Assembly (NCBI GenBank): GCA_035695065.1
Contig: DASSEW010000082.1
Location: 1 to 12,163, forward strand
Origin: 66-474 sp035695065
Lineage (GTDB): Bacteria; Pseudomonadota; Gammaproteobacteria; Xanthomonadales; Rhodanobacteraceae
Direction: 5' to 3'
Length of the DNA stretch: 12,163 nt
Positions 5,148 through 12,163 of this stretch are shown one piece after another. Made by a program: the position numbers and the translations under genes. The notes beneath the pieces were generated by a model. That model did not search any database. It worked only from the letters and a program-made list of their open reading frames with translations, and was not told the DNA's origin. Each line of letters starts with the position of its first letter. The stretch's first letter is position 1.

Positions 5148-6542
5148 TTACTTCCGCACGTGCCGGATCATGCGGCGGCGCTTGCGCTGCTGGCTCTCGG
5201 TGAGCACGTTGCGGCGGCCGGCGAACGGATTTTCGCCTTCGCGGAATTCGATGCGGATCGGCGTGCCTTCCAGCTTGTAGCGCTTGCGGAAGAAGTTCTC
5301 GAGATAGCGACGGTAGCTGTCGGCGATGTGCCTGGTGCGGGTGCCGTGGATCACGATGGTCGGCGGATTGTGTCCGCCCGGATGCGCGAAGCGGAGCTTC
5401 GGTGAATGCCCGCGCACCAGCGGCGGCTGGTGTGAAGCCAGTGCCTTTTCAAGCGTGCGGGTCAAATCCGACGTGCTGAGTTCGCGCGTGGCGGACACGT
5501 GCGCGCGGTCCACGCTGCGCATCAGCTCGCGCAGGCCGGAACCGTGTTTCGCGGAAATGAATACCGGTTTCGCCCACGAAACGAATTCGAGCTTGCGGTC
5601 GAGCCCTTCGCGGCAGCGCTCGCGGTCATAGGCGGAAAGACCGTCCCATTTGTTGGCCGCGATCACCAGCGCGCGACCCGCTTCGAGGACCTGGCCGATC
5701 AGGTTCAAATCCTGCTCGGACACGCCTTCGCTCGCATCCAGCAGCACGATCGCGACCTGGCACGCGGCGATGGATTGCAGCGTCTTGATGATGCTGAACT
5801 TCTCCAGCGCGTCCTCGACGCGACCACGGCGGCGCACGCCGGCGGTATCGATCAGCGTGTAGCGTTTGCCGTCGCGCTCCAGCGGAACATGGATGGAATC
5901 GCGCGTGGTGCCGGCGATATCGGACACCACCAGGCGCTCCTCGCCGAGCAGGCGATTCACCAGCGTGGACTTGCCGACGTTGGGACGGCCGATGATCGCC
6001 ACGCGCGTGCCGGTGTTCTCGTCTTCGAGATCGGCCTCGGGTTCTTCGTCCGCCGGCAGCAGCGGCAACACCTGCGCGATCAGATCGTCCACGCCACGCG
6101 CGTGCGAAGCCGCGATCGGCAACGTTGCCGCGATGCCGAACGACGCGAATTCCGCCAGCGCCGCATTCGGATCCACCGCATCAGTCTTGTTGATCGCGAG
6201 CACCACAGGTTTGCCGGCGCGCCGCAGCCCATCGAGGATCGCGCGATCCTGCGGCAACAGGCCATCGCGCCCGTCGACCATCAGCACGCAGGCTTGCGCT
6301 TCCGCGATGGCGAGCTGCACCTGGCGCGCGGTGAGCACATCCATGTCCACGTTCTCGCCGGACAGGCCGCCGGTGTCGACCAGCACGAACGGACGTGCAC
6401 CCAAGCGGCACACGCCGTAATGACGATCACGGGTGACGCCGGGGAGATCGGCGACCAGCGCGTCGCGCGAACGCGTCAGCGCGTTGAAGAGCGTGGATTT
6501 GCCGACATTGGGGCGGCCGACCAGGGCGACGACAGGCAACAT
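5148..6542 (-). CDS. der: Ribosome biogenesis GTPase Der (EngA)
   Basis: Der is an essential GTPase for maturation of the 50S ribosomal subunit. The 464-residue protein has the diagnostic tandem GTPase domains. Domain 1 has GRPNVGKS at 9-16, DTGG at 56-59 and NKTD at 118-121. Domain 2 has GRPNVGKS at 185-192, DTAG at 232-235 and NKWD at 297-300. An acidic linker (about 163-177, rich in Glu and Asp) separates them. The KH-like C-terminal domain ends in a basic tail (QQRKRRRMIRHVRK) as expected for rRNA contact. Length is close to that of other gammaproteobacterial Der proteins. The ATG at 6542 gives the conserved LPVVALVGRPNVGKS start. It follows bamB by 33 nt on the same strand, the usual bamB-der pairing. 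Confidence 0.98.
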   Translation of the reverse strand: MLPVVALVGRPNVGKSTLFNALTRSRDALVADLPGVTRDRHYGVCRLGARPFVLVDTGGLSGENVDMDVLTARQVQLAIAEAQACVLMVDGRDGLLPQDRAILDGLRRAGKPVVLAINKTDAVDPNAALAEFASFGIAATLPIAASHARGVDDLIAQVLPLLPADEEPEADLEDENTGTRVAIIGRPNVGKSTLVNRLLGEERLVVSDIAGTTRDSIHVPLERDGKRYTLIDTAGVRRRGRVEDALEKFSIIKTLQSIAACQVAIVLLDASEGVSEQDLNLIGQVLEAGRALVIAANKWDGLSAYDRERCREGLDRKLEFVSWAKPVFISAKHGSGLRELMRSVDRAHVSATRELSTSDLTRTLEKALASHQPPLVRGHSPKLRFAHPGGHNPPTIVIHGTRTRHIADSYRRYLENFFRKRYKLEGTPIRIEFREGENPFAGRRNVLTESQQRKRRRMIRHVRK

Positions 6543-6575
6543 GGGTTCAGGGTTTCCGTTGTCGCCATGGTCTGG

Positions 6576-7796
6576 TTACGGAGACGTGCCGATGCGATAC
6601 GCCGCCAGATTGCCGGACTCGTCTTCAACGAACACCGTGTCGCCGACCACCAGCGGACGCGCGCGGATCGCGTCCTTGGACAGGCGCTGGCGCGCGGCGA
6701 AGCTGCCGTCCTTCAGATCCAGCCAGTGGACATAGCCTTCGAGATCGCCGACCACGGCGTAGTGGCCCTGGATGGCGGGTGAAGTCAGCCAGCGATACTG
6801 CAAGCCGTCCTGCTTCCACATGTCCGCGCCGGTGCCGGCGTCGAACGCCCATACGATCGAGTTGTCGTCCACGCCGACCAGCTGGTTGCCGGCCACACCG
6901 ACGCCCACGTAGCTGGAGAACGGGCGGTTCCAGTTCAGCCTGCCGGTGGGCGCGTCGATCGAGACGAGCTGGCCGTGATAAGCGGTTGCATAAAGAGTGT
7001 CGCCTTCCAGCTGCAGCATGTCGTCGGCGTCATCGAGCTTGTCGATGTCGCTGCGGCCCTCGCCCTTGGCGACCGGCTGCTGCCATTGCGCGCTGCCGGT
7101 GTCGCTGCGCAACGCGATGACCTTGCCGTCGTCGCTGCCGTAGAACACCACGCCGTGCGCGACCAGCAGCGGACCGTTGCCGCGCAGCGAAAGCAACGGC
7201 ACCTCGCTCTGGTCGTTGACCCACTTGCGCTCGCCGGTGGCGGCATCCAGCGCATAGATGCGGCCGTCATTGGTGCGCGCATACACCACGCCGCTGTCGA
7301 TCACCGGCGGGCTCACCACTTCGTCCGATACTTCCGCGGCCCAGCGCTGCTTGCCGGTCGCCGCGTCCATGCCGTACACGTGGCCGTCGAGCGTGCCGAC
7401 CACCAGCAGGTCGCCTCTCACCGACGGGCCGCCGGCGTACAACGCATCCGGGTAACGCTTGTGGCCGAAGCCGAACCAGCCGTGCGTGCGGGTATCGTCG
7501 CGCCAGATCGTCTTGCCGGTATTGGCGTCCAGCGCCGCCAGCCTGCCGTCCACGCTGGCGACATAGAGCTTGCCGTCGGCGTAGGCGGGCATCAGGCGGA
7601 TGCCCGAGCGCCCGGCGCCGTCGCCGATGCTGTCCTTCCACAACCGCTGCACCTGCACCGTCGGCGTGAACTTGGTGAGTTCGTGCGGCGGCTGCAGGTT
7701 ATCCTTGCCGTTGATGATCTTGCTGATCAGGCTGCAACCCGCGAACGCCGGCAGCAACGCCAGCAGAGACAACATCACAATATGGCGTTGCTTCAT
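6576..7796 (-). CDS. bamB: Outer-membrane assembly lipoprotein BamB
   Basis: BamB is the beta-propeller lipoprotein of the BAM complex that helps BamA insert outer-membrane proteins. The 406-residue product begins with a lipoprotein signal (MKQRHIVMLSLLALLPAFAGC, written here as its parts: basic start, hydrophobic core, lipobox FAGC) with the modified Cys at 21. The Ser at +2 predicts outer-membrane sorting. The body repeats PQQ-like blade motifs, for example DGRLAALDANTGKTIW, DGHVYGMDAATGKQRW, DGRIYALDAATGERKW, DGKVIALRSDTGSAQW and HGQLVSIDAPTGRLNW, consistent with eight blades. The open frame continues upstream to 8147, but those 117 codons lie within yfgM and lack the signal peptide. The ATG at 7796 overlaps the yfgM stop (ATGA) and has CAGGG about 4 nt upstream, which indicates coupled translation. 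Confidence 0.96.
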   Translation of the reverse strand: MKQRHIVMLSLLALLPAFAGCSLISKIINGKDNLQPPHELTKFTPTVQVQRLWKDSIGDGAGRSGIRLMPAYADGKLYVASVDGRLAALDANTGKTIWRDDTRTHGWFGFGHKRYPDALYAGGPSVRGDLLVVGTLDGHVYGMDAATGKQRWAAEVSDEVVSPPVIDSGVVYARTNDGRIYALDAATGERKWVNDQSEVPLLSLRGNGPLLVAHGVVFYGSDDGKVIALRSDTGSAQWQQPVAKGEGRSDIDKLDDADDMLQLEGDTLYATAYHGQLVSIDAPTGRLNWNRPFSSYVGVGVAGNQLVGVDDNSIVWAFDAGTGADMWKQDGLQYRWLTSPAIQGHYAVVGDLEGYVHWLDLKDGSFAARQRLSKDAIRARPLVVGDTVFVEDESGNLAAYRIGTSP

Positions 7797-8491
7797 GTGC
7801 CCTGTTTCCCGGGTTGAGTCGTGGTGGCCGCGGCCGCCGCTGCCGGCGCACCGGCCTGTGCGAGATTGTCCAGCTTCATCTGCAACGCGTCGCGCAGGCC
7901 CGGCGCCGAATTGGGCGACAGCGCGGCGAGCGCATTCGCATACGCGCTGCGCGCATCGTTGTCGCGCCCCAGTTTGAGCAAGGCATCGCCGCGAAGTTCC
8001 TCGCGGGTTGCACGATAGTCGTTGCCGGGAACGGTCTCGATCAGGCCGAGCGCCTGCTGCGCCTGGTTCTGCGCCAGCTCCACGCGCGCCAGCCGCAGCT
8101 GGTAGATGGAATGCAACGCCGCGGTCGGACTGTGTTCCACCGCCCACTGCAATGCCTTGCGGGCGTCATCCAGCTTGCCCTGCCCGACCGCGACGTTGGC
8201 GCGCGCGGCGGCGCCGAGCGCGGCGTAAGGCGTGTCGGCGAAGTCCTTCTCCAGCGCATTCACCGCGCGGTCCACCTCGCCACCGTTGTTAGCGGCCAGC
8301 GCCGCTTCCAGCGCGGCGTACTGCTCGGCCGCCTCGGCATGGTGGCCGGCACGGTGCGCCTGCCACTGCCGCCAGCCGAAGATCAATGCCAGCGCCAGCA
8401 CCACACCGACCACGATGGACAGGCCGTTCTCACGCAGCCACTTGCGGACCTGTTCGCTCTGTTCGTATTCGTCGTAATCGTCAAAGGCCAT
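7793..8491 (-). CDS. yfgM: YfgM family membrane-anchored TPR protein
   Basis: YfgM is a single-pass inner-membrane protein that contacts SecYEG and the chaperone PpiD in E. coli. It is thought to help hand secreted proteins to periplasmic chaperones. The 232-residue product has the expected layout: a short acidic, Tyr-rich cytoplasmic start (MAFDDYDEYEQSEQVRKWL), one membrane helix (about 24-40, LSIVVGVVLALALIFGW) and a periplasmic tetratricopeptide-like region (about 45-210). An Ala/Thr-rich tail follows. The ATG at 8491 has GAGAG about 9-10 nt upstream. The stop overlaps the bamB start. In E. coli the upstream neighbour is hisS; here it is the rodZ-like gene, with a probable terminator between. 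No clear promoter is recognised in the 123-nt gap. Confidence 0.93.
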   Translation of the reverse strand: MAFDDYDEYEQSEQVRKWLRENGLSIVVGVVLALALIFGWRQWQAHRAGHHAEAAEQYAALEAALAANNGGEVDRAVNALEKDFADTPYAALGAAARANVAVGQGKLDDARKALQWAVEHSPTAALHSIYQLRLARVELAQNQAQQALGLIETVPGNDYRATREELRGDALLKLGRDNDARSAYANALAALSPNSAPGLRDALQMKLDNLAQAGAPAAAAAATTTQPGKQGT

Positions 8492-8542
8492 CAGGAAACA
8501 CTCTCGTCAACTTCATGGCTGCGGTTCGGCCATGGGCACGGC

Positions 8543-8573
8543 AAAAACCGTCCGCGCCGGCGCGCGGGCGGAC
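8543..8573 (-). terminator. Probable intrinsic terminator after the rodZ-like gene
   Basis: Read on the minus strand, a GC-rich hairpin is followed within a few bases by TTTTT (8543-8547). The inner stem is CCGCGC-GCCG-GCGCGG; an alternative outer pairing is GTCCGC with GCGGAC (8550-8573). It lies 41 nt beyond the rodZ-like stop and 52 nt before the yfgM ATG, so it may split pilW-rodZ from yfgM-bamB-der. The T-tract is short and interrupted by G afterwards. Confidence 0.5.
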
Positions 8574-8614
8574 AAGGATAACCGAAACCGCGGGATTCCC
8601 GGCGATCGCCTGGA

Positions 8615-9601
8615 TCAGCCGTTGCTTTCGCCCGGCGCAAACACCTTGAACCGCGCAACGTTGGCGTGGCGATAGGCGTCCAGTGAAAGCGGCTTGCCGT
8701 CGCCCTGCACGTCCACCGCATCGGCGTTGCCGATCGTGACGTCCAGCGGCGCGGCGCTGTGATAGCTGCGCGTGTCGCCGGCATGCAGCATGCCGGATTC
8801 AAGCGTCTTGCCACTGGCGTCGGTCACTTCGAACCAGCTGTCACCCTTCGCGCTGAGGCTGAGCACGTGCCCGGCGCTGTTCGCCGCCGGCGCAGCCGTG
8901 GCCTGCTGCGGCGAAGCTGCATTCTGCGACGAGCCCGCAGCGTCCAGGTTCATCGCCGAGAACGGCGTCATCGACGCCATCAGCGGCTGTTGCTGCTCTG
9001 GCCCGGGCGCCGGAGCGGGCGCCTTGATCGTGTGCGTGACGCGTCCGTGTGACGCAACTGCCGGGGCCTGGTCCAGCGGCGCGATGCGGGTGAGATGGTT
9101 GTCCAGCCCGCCGCGCAATCCCAGCCACACCAGCGGCACCGCCACGAACGCGGTGAGCACGATATAGGTGGCCGCCGCGCCGTAACGCTGCATCCAGTTG
9201 CCGCGCAGCGCGCTGCCGGTCGGGACCAGCGCGGGCAGTTGCGAGGGCGCGGCCGCGCGCAGCGCAGCATCCACCGCGAACACGGGTACGTTCAGGAGCT
9301 TCGCGTAGCTTTGCAGCGCACCGCGGGTGAACACGTGGTCGTCGGCCTTGCCGAAGTCGCCCGCTTCCAGCCGCTCCAGGATCCGAACCGGCAGGCGCAA
9401 TTTCTGCCCGCAGGCTTGCACGTCCATGCCACGCGCCTCGCGCGCGGCCCGCAGCCGCGAACCGAGCTCGTGGGCAGCATCCGCGGCGGGGCTGGAAGCA
9501 TCCGTCACGTCTTCGGCATGGAAACGCATTTCCTGCGAGGTGGAAGCCGACGGCTCGTCGTGGGACGGGAACAGATCGGCGTTGTGCTCGGATGTGGTCA
9601 T
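8615..9601 (-). CDS. rodZ: RodZ-like helix-turn-helix membrane protein
   Basis: RodZ links the MreB cytoskeleton to the cell-wall elongation machinery. The 328-residue protein has the three-part family layout. A cytoplasmic Cro/CI-type HTH_25 domain (about 44-110) contains LGSRLRAAREARGMDVQACG and FTRGALQSYAKLL. One membrane helix lies at about 141-163 (AAATYIVLTAFVAVPLVWLG). A periplasmic Pro/Ala/Gln-rich linker (about 178-245) leads to a DUF4115 domain (about 247-322, with KGDSWFEVTDASGKTL and LDVTIGNADAVDV). About 40 disordered residues precede the HTH. The ATG at 9601 overlaps the pilW stop (ATGA). Position after pilW and rlmN matches gammaproteobacterial rodZ. The function is assigned by layout and context; the HTH might instead have a regulatory role. 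Confidence 0.9.
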   Translation of the reverse strand: MTTSEHNADLFPSHDEPSASTSQEMRFHAEDVTDASSPAADAAHELGSRLRAAREARGMDVQACGQKLRLPVRILERLEAGDFGKADDHVFTRGALQSYAKLLNVPVFAVDAALRAAAPSQLPALVPTGSALRGNWMQRYGAAATYIVLTAFVAVPLVWLGLRGGLDNHLTRIAPLDQAPAVASHGRVTHTIKAPAPAPGPEQQQPLMASMTPFSAMNLDAAGSSQNAASPQQATAAPAANSAGHVLSLSAKGDSWFEVTDASGKTLESGMLHAGDTRSYHSAAPLDVTIGNADAVDVQGDGKPLSLDAYRHANVARFKVFAPGESNG

Positions 9602-10452
9602 TGCGGGGTGCCGGAAAGTTGCTGCGCCTGATCCGATTCCGGGAACTGGCTACGCAGCCGGTTGGCGTAATTCCGGGCGGCATCCGCATCGCCCAGACGT
9701 GATTCGATTTGATAGCCCAGCAGCAGCGAGTCGGGCGTGGCCTGGCCCTGCGCCTCGAAACGTTGCAGGAAAGCGCGCGCGTGGAAGGCATCGCTCTGCG
9801 CGTACATCACGTGCGCCATTTCGTACAGCGCGATGGGGTCGCTGGAATCGATGCGCAGCGCCTTGCGCAGGTATTCTTCGGCGCCCTTGTAGTCGCCGCT
9901 GCGCGCGAGGCACGCGCCGGCATTGGCGTTGGCCTTGGCGGGCGTCGAATAGAACGGATCGGCCAGCGCGCGTTGGAAGTAGCCCATCGCTTCCTTCTCC
10001 TTGCCGTGATGGCAAAGGAAGTAGCCGAGGTTGTTGTTGGCGTCGCCGTTCTTGGGGTCGATGGCGAGCGCGCGGCGGTATTCCTGCTCGGCTTCCCTGG
10101 GCAGGTTCACGTGTTCGTCCAGGATCGCGAGCATTGTGTGCGCCGTCGGGTAATCCGGATCGGCGGCGATCCCCTTCCTGAATTCCTGGTCGGCGCCCTT
10201 CAGGTCGCCGCGATTCATCAGTGCGGCACCAAGCTGAAGATGGATCTGCGCATCCTCGCGCCGCTTGTCCTGCTTGTTCTCGCGCGGCTCGTTCTTGAGA
10301 TTGTTGAGCGGGGTGTCGTACTTGATGATCTTGTTGCTCGAGCAGGCGCCAAGTCCCGACGCCAGGACTGCCAGCACGCCCAACAAGGCGAATTTGAAAA
10401 GCGTCGGCATGGATGTCCGCGCGCCGATCTTCGCGTTCGTGGACCAACGCAT
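9598..10452 (-). CDS. pilW: Type IV pilus biogenesis/stability lipoprotein PilW (PilF)
   Basis: PilF/PilW is the outer-membrane lipoprotein pilotin that helps the PilQ secretin multimerise in type IV pilus assembly. The product has a hydrophobic segment ending in the lipobox LGAC (Cys37), then Ser-Ser. At least four tetratricopeptide units follow: HLQLGAALMNRGDLKGADQE, AHTMLAILDEHVNLPREAEQ, NNNLGYFLCHHGKEKEAMGY and ANAGACLARSGDYKGAEEYL, with more degenerate units to the C-terminus. Two starts are possible. The ATG at 10452 (284 residues) has AAGGG about 10 nt upstream and GC3-rich codons after it. The ATG at 10410 (270 residues) gives a more compact signal peptide, MPTLFKFALLGVLAVLASG, with weak GGA upstream. 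The gene begins 13 nt after rlmN and overlaps the rodZ-like gene. Confidence 0.92.
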   Translation of the reverse strand: MRWSTNAKIGARTSMPTLFKFALLGVLAVLASGLGACSSNKIIKYDTPLNNLKNEPRENKQDKRREDAQIHLQLGAALMNRGDLKGADQEFRKGIAADPDYPTAHTMLAILDEHVNLPREAEQEYRRALAIDPKNGDANNNLGYFLCHHGKEKEAMGYFQRALADPFYSTPAKANANAGACLARSGDYKGAEEYLRKALRIDSSDPIALYEMAHVMYAQSDAFHARAFLQRFEAQGQATPDSLLLGYQIESRLGDADAARNYANRLRSQFPESDQAQQLSGTPQ

Positions 10453-10465
10453 CGATACGCAACCC

Positions 10466-11608
10466 TTACGCAGCATTGCTCAGCCCCCCTTGCGCGCCGG
10501 CTTCGATTTTGCGGCGGAATTCCGCCTGCCGGCGCGTGCGGTCCAGCACCTGGCCCTTCAGCTGGCCACAGGCGGCATCGATGTCGTCGCCGCGCGTGCG
10601 CCGCACCATCGCCTGCACGTCCGAATCCAGCAGGATCTTCTGGAACGCGCGGATGGTGGTTTCGTCCGAGCGCGCGTACTGCGTGCCGGGGAACGGATTG
10701 AACGGAATCAGGTTCACCTTGGCCGGCAGGCGGCGCATCAGCTTGACCAGCTGCTTCGCCAGCGCAGGCGAGTCGTTGATGCCCTGCATCAGCGTGTATT
10801 CGAAGGTGATCGTGGTGCGCGGGCGCCTGGCTGCGTAGCGCGCGCAGGCGTCCAGCAGTTCGGCGATTCCGTATTTCTTGTTGAGCGGCACCAGTTGCGT
10901 GCGCAACTCGTCGTTGGGCGCGTGCAGCGAAACCGCGAGCGACACGTCGGCGCATTCGGACAGCCTGTCGATCATCGGCACCAGGCCCGCGGTCGAAAGC
11001 GTGACGCGCTTGTTGGCGAGGCCGAAACCGAGGTCGTCGCGCATCAGGTTCATCGCGCGCACGACGTTGTCGAAATTCAACAGCGGCTCGCCCATGCCCA
11101 TCATCACCACGTTGGTGATGCGGCGCCGCTGGTGGGTGACGTTGCCCAGGTGCTTCGCCGCGACCCAGACCTGGCCGATGATCTCGGACGTGGCGAGGTT
11201 ACGGTTGAAGCCCTGCGTGCCCGTCGAGCAGAACGTGCAGTTCAGGCCGCAGCCGATCTGGCTCGACACGCACAGCGTGCCGCGCGTGGGCTCCGGGATG
11301 TACACCGTTTCCACCGCATTGCCGCCATCCATGCCCAGCAGCCACTTGTGGGTGCCATCGCTGGAACCCTTGTCCAGCAAGGATCTGGGCGGGCCGACGT
11401 AAGCGGCCTCGGCCAACTTGGAACGCAGCGACTTGCCGAGATCGGTCATCGCCTCGAAGTCGTCCTCGAGGCGATGGTAGATCCACTTCATCACCTGGTC
11501 GGCGCGATACGGCTTCTCGCCGAGCTGCGCGAAGAACGCACGCAACCCTTCCCTGTCGAAGTCGAGAAGGTTCGCTTTGCCGGCAACGTTGGCGGTGGCT
11601 TGATTCAT
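10466..11608 (-). CDS. rlmN: Dual-specificity RNA methyltransferase RlmN (radical SAM)
   Basis: RlmN methylates C2 of adenosine 2503 in 23S rRNA and of adenosine 37 in some tRNAs, aiding translational accuracy. The 380-residue protein is the usual length. The radical-SAM cluster motif C-x3-C-x2-C appears in CGLNCTFCSTG (Cys120, 124, 127). The two mechanistic cysteines are present: Cys113 in TLCVSSQIGC and Cys347 in DIDAACGQL. GMGEPLLN (171-178), FEYTLMQGIND and IPFNPFPGT are also characteristic. The ATG at 11608 gives the expected N-terminus but has no clear Shine-Dalgarno sequence. A hairpin and a tiny frame precede it. The gene follows ndk by 104 nt and precedes pilW by 13 nt. Confidence 0.98.
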   Translation of the reverse strand: MNQATANVAGKANLLDFDREGLRAFFAQLGEKPYRADQVMKWIYHRLEDDFEAMTDLGKSLRSKLAEAAYVGPPRSLLDKGSSDGTHKWLLGMDGGNAVETVYIPEPTRGTLCVSSQIGCGLNCTFCSTGTQGFNRNLATSEIIGQVWVAAKHLGNVTHQRRRITNVVMMGMGEPLLNFDNVVRAMNLMRDDLGFGLANKRVTLSTAGLVPMIDRLSECADVSLAVSLHAPNDELRTQLVPLNKKYGIAELLDACARYAARRPRTTITFEYTLMQGINDSPALAKQLVKLMRRLPAKVNLIPFNPFPGTQYARSDETTIRAFQKILLDSDVQAMVRRTRGDDIDAACGQLKGQVLDRTRRQAEFRRKIEAGAQGGLSNAA

Positions 11609-11617
11609 TTTGAAAGT

Positions 11618-11635
11618 GCAGACATGGACGTCTGC
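11618..11635 (-). other. Hairpin in the rlmN leader
   Basis: A perfect 6-bp inverted repeat, GCAGAC-GTCCAT-GTCTGC on the minus strand, ends 9 nt before the rlmN ATG. No T-tract follows, so it is not a typical terminator. Its place over the ribosome-binding region could limit rlmN translation, but six base pairs can also occur by chance in GC-rich DNA. Confidence 0.4.
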
Positions 11636-11671
11636 TTCTTGATCCTCGCGTTCACGGAAGAACGCACAAAC

Positions 11672-11686
11672 AAACCAGACTGGTCT
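11672..11686 (-). terminator. Weak terminator-like hairpin after ndk
   Basis: On the minus strand AGACCA-GTC-TGGTTT (one G-U pair) is followed by TGTTTG. The stem is short and the T-tract poor. It lies 26 nt past the ndk stop and might give partial termination between ndk and rlmN. Confidence 0.25.
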
Positions 11687-11712
11687 TCGCGCTGGCGACC
11701 GGCTGATTCATC

Positions 11713-12138
11713 TCACCTCGGGCACAACTCGATTTCAGGGAAGAAGTAACCGATCTCGAATCTTGCCGTTTCCGGCGCATCCGAACCGTGTACCGCATTC
11801 GCGTCGATGCTCTGCGCGAAATCCGCGCGGATGGTGCCGGGCGCCGCGTCCTTCGGATTGGTCGCACCCATGAGCTCGCGGTTCTTCGCGATCGCGCCTT
11901 CGCCTTCCAGCGCCTGGATCATCACCGGGCCGGACACCATGAAGTCGACCAGCGGCTTGAAGAACGGACGCTCGCGATGCACCGCATAGAAGCCTTCGGC
12001 CTCCCTGCGCGAAAGCTGCTTCATTTTCGCCGCGACGATCTTCAAGCCGGCCTTCTCGAAACGGGAATAGATTTCACCGATGACGTTCTTGGCGACGGCA
12101 TCGGGTTTGATGATGGACAAGGTGCGCTCGAGCGCCAT
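11713..12138 (-). CDS. ndk: Nucleoside diphosphate kinase
   Basis: Ndk balances nucleoside triphosphate pools by moving the gamma phosphate from ATP to NDPs through a phosphohistidine. The 141-residue protein is complete and of standard bacterial length. It begins MALERTLSIIKPDAVAKNVIG with Lys11. It carries GATNPKDAAPGTIRADFA (91-108) and the active-site NAVHGSD with Asn114 and the phosphorylated His117, followed by SDAPETARFEIGYFF. The ATG at 12138 has GAGGA about 6 nt upstream in the remaining 25 nt of the window. Any promoter lies beyond the right edge. The next gene on the strand, 104 nt away, is rlmN, the same adjacency seen in many gammaproteobacteria. Confidence 0.98.
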   Translation of the reverse strand: MALERTLSIIKPDAVAKNVIGEIYSRFEKAGLKIVAAKMKQLSRREAEGFYAVHRERPFFKPLVDFMVSGPVMIQALEGEGAIAKNRELMGATNPKDAAPGTIRADFAQSIDANAVHGSDAPETARFEIGYFFPEIELCPR

Positions 12139-12163
12139 GCAATCCTCGCGGGTTTCGTGTTGA

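Noticed and set aside
5499..6782. A 427-codon plus-strand frame
   Set aside because: Antisense to der and the end of bamB; no recognisable motif, and composition typical of a shadow frame.
7797..8147. A 117-codon upstream extension of bamB
   Set aside because: It overlaps yfgM in another frame, has no known domain and would bury the lipoprotein signal peptide; the ATG at 7796 gives a proper lipobox.
10265..11749. A 494-codon plus-strand frame
   Set aside because: Antisense to pilW, rlmN and the rlmN leader, all of which have convincing homology on the other strand.
1..12163. A defence island, prophage or biosynthetic cluster
   Set aside because: Apart from hicBA, every gene is a recognisable core gene; there is no integrase, transposase, nuclease or defence-associated domain, and no tRNA attachment site was seen.

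Overview
The window looks like a chromosomal core segment from a GC-rich gammaproteobacterium, roughly 65% GC by eye. A member of the Xanthomonadales, such as the Rhodanobacteraceae or Xanthomonadaceae, fits best. The reasons are the ndk-rlmN-pilW-rodZ-yfgM-bamB-der gene order, a MoeB with an N-terminal rhodanese domain, and intergenic palindromes that start with GTAG, as in the repetitive extragenic palindromes (REPs) known from Stenotrophomonas. This assignment is an inference; no rRNA or other marker was available.

Nearly everything is transcribed on the minus strand, so biological order runs from the right end to the left. At the right are ndk (nucleotide metabolism) and rlmN (23S rRNA/tRNA methylation). 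They are followed by pilW/pilF (type IV pilus lipoprotein) and a RodZ-like membrane protein, whose genes overlap by ATGA. A probable terminator separates these from yfgM and bamB (inner-membrane chaperone partner and outer-membrane assembly lipoprotein, also overlapping by ATGA) and then der (ribosome-assembly GTPase). The ispG and hisS genes that sit between rodZ and yfgM in E. coli are absent here.

Next comes a small molybdenum-cofactor block. It holds a MobA-MoeA fusion, which inserts molybdate and attaches the nucleotide, and a rhodanese-MoeB fusion, which activates and possibly sulfurates the molybdopterin synthase small subunit. A plus-strand DUF1244 gene converges on moeB. Further left are folD (one-carbon metabolism), a plus-strand hicB-hicA toxin-antitoxin pair, and the 5' end of guaB (IMP dehydrogenase), which runs off the left edge.

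The most interesting non-coding signal is a family of three inverted palindrome doublets at 1551-1625, 1940-1981 and 3137-3206. Each combines one GGCGGGC-stem unit with one GGCGGAC-stem unit facing the other way. The middle doublet supplies the stop codons of both convergent genes beside it. No REP-associated transposase is present in the window. I found no tRNA, rRNA, CRISPR array, prophage or insertion sequence, and no gene-free stretch over 300 bases. The only clearly accessory pieces are hicBA and the palindromes.
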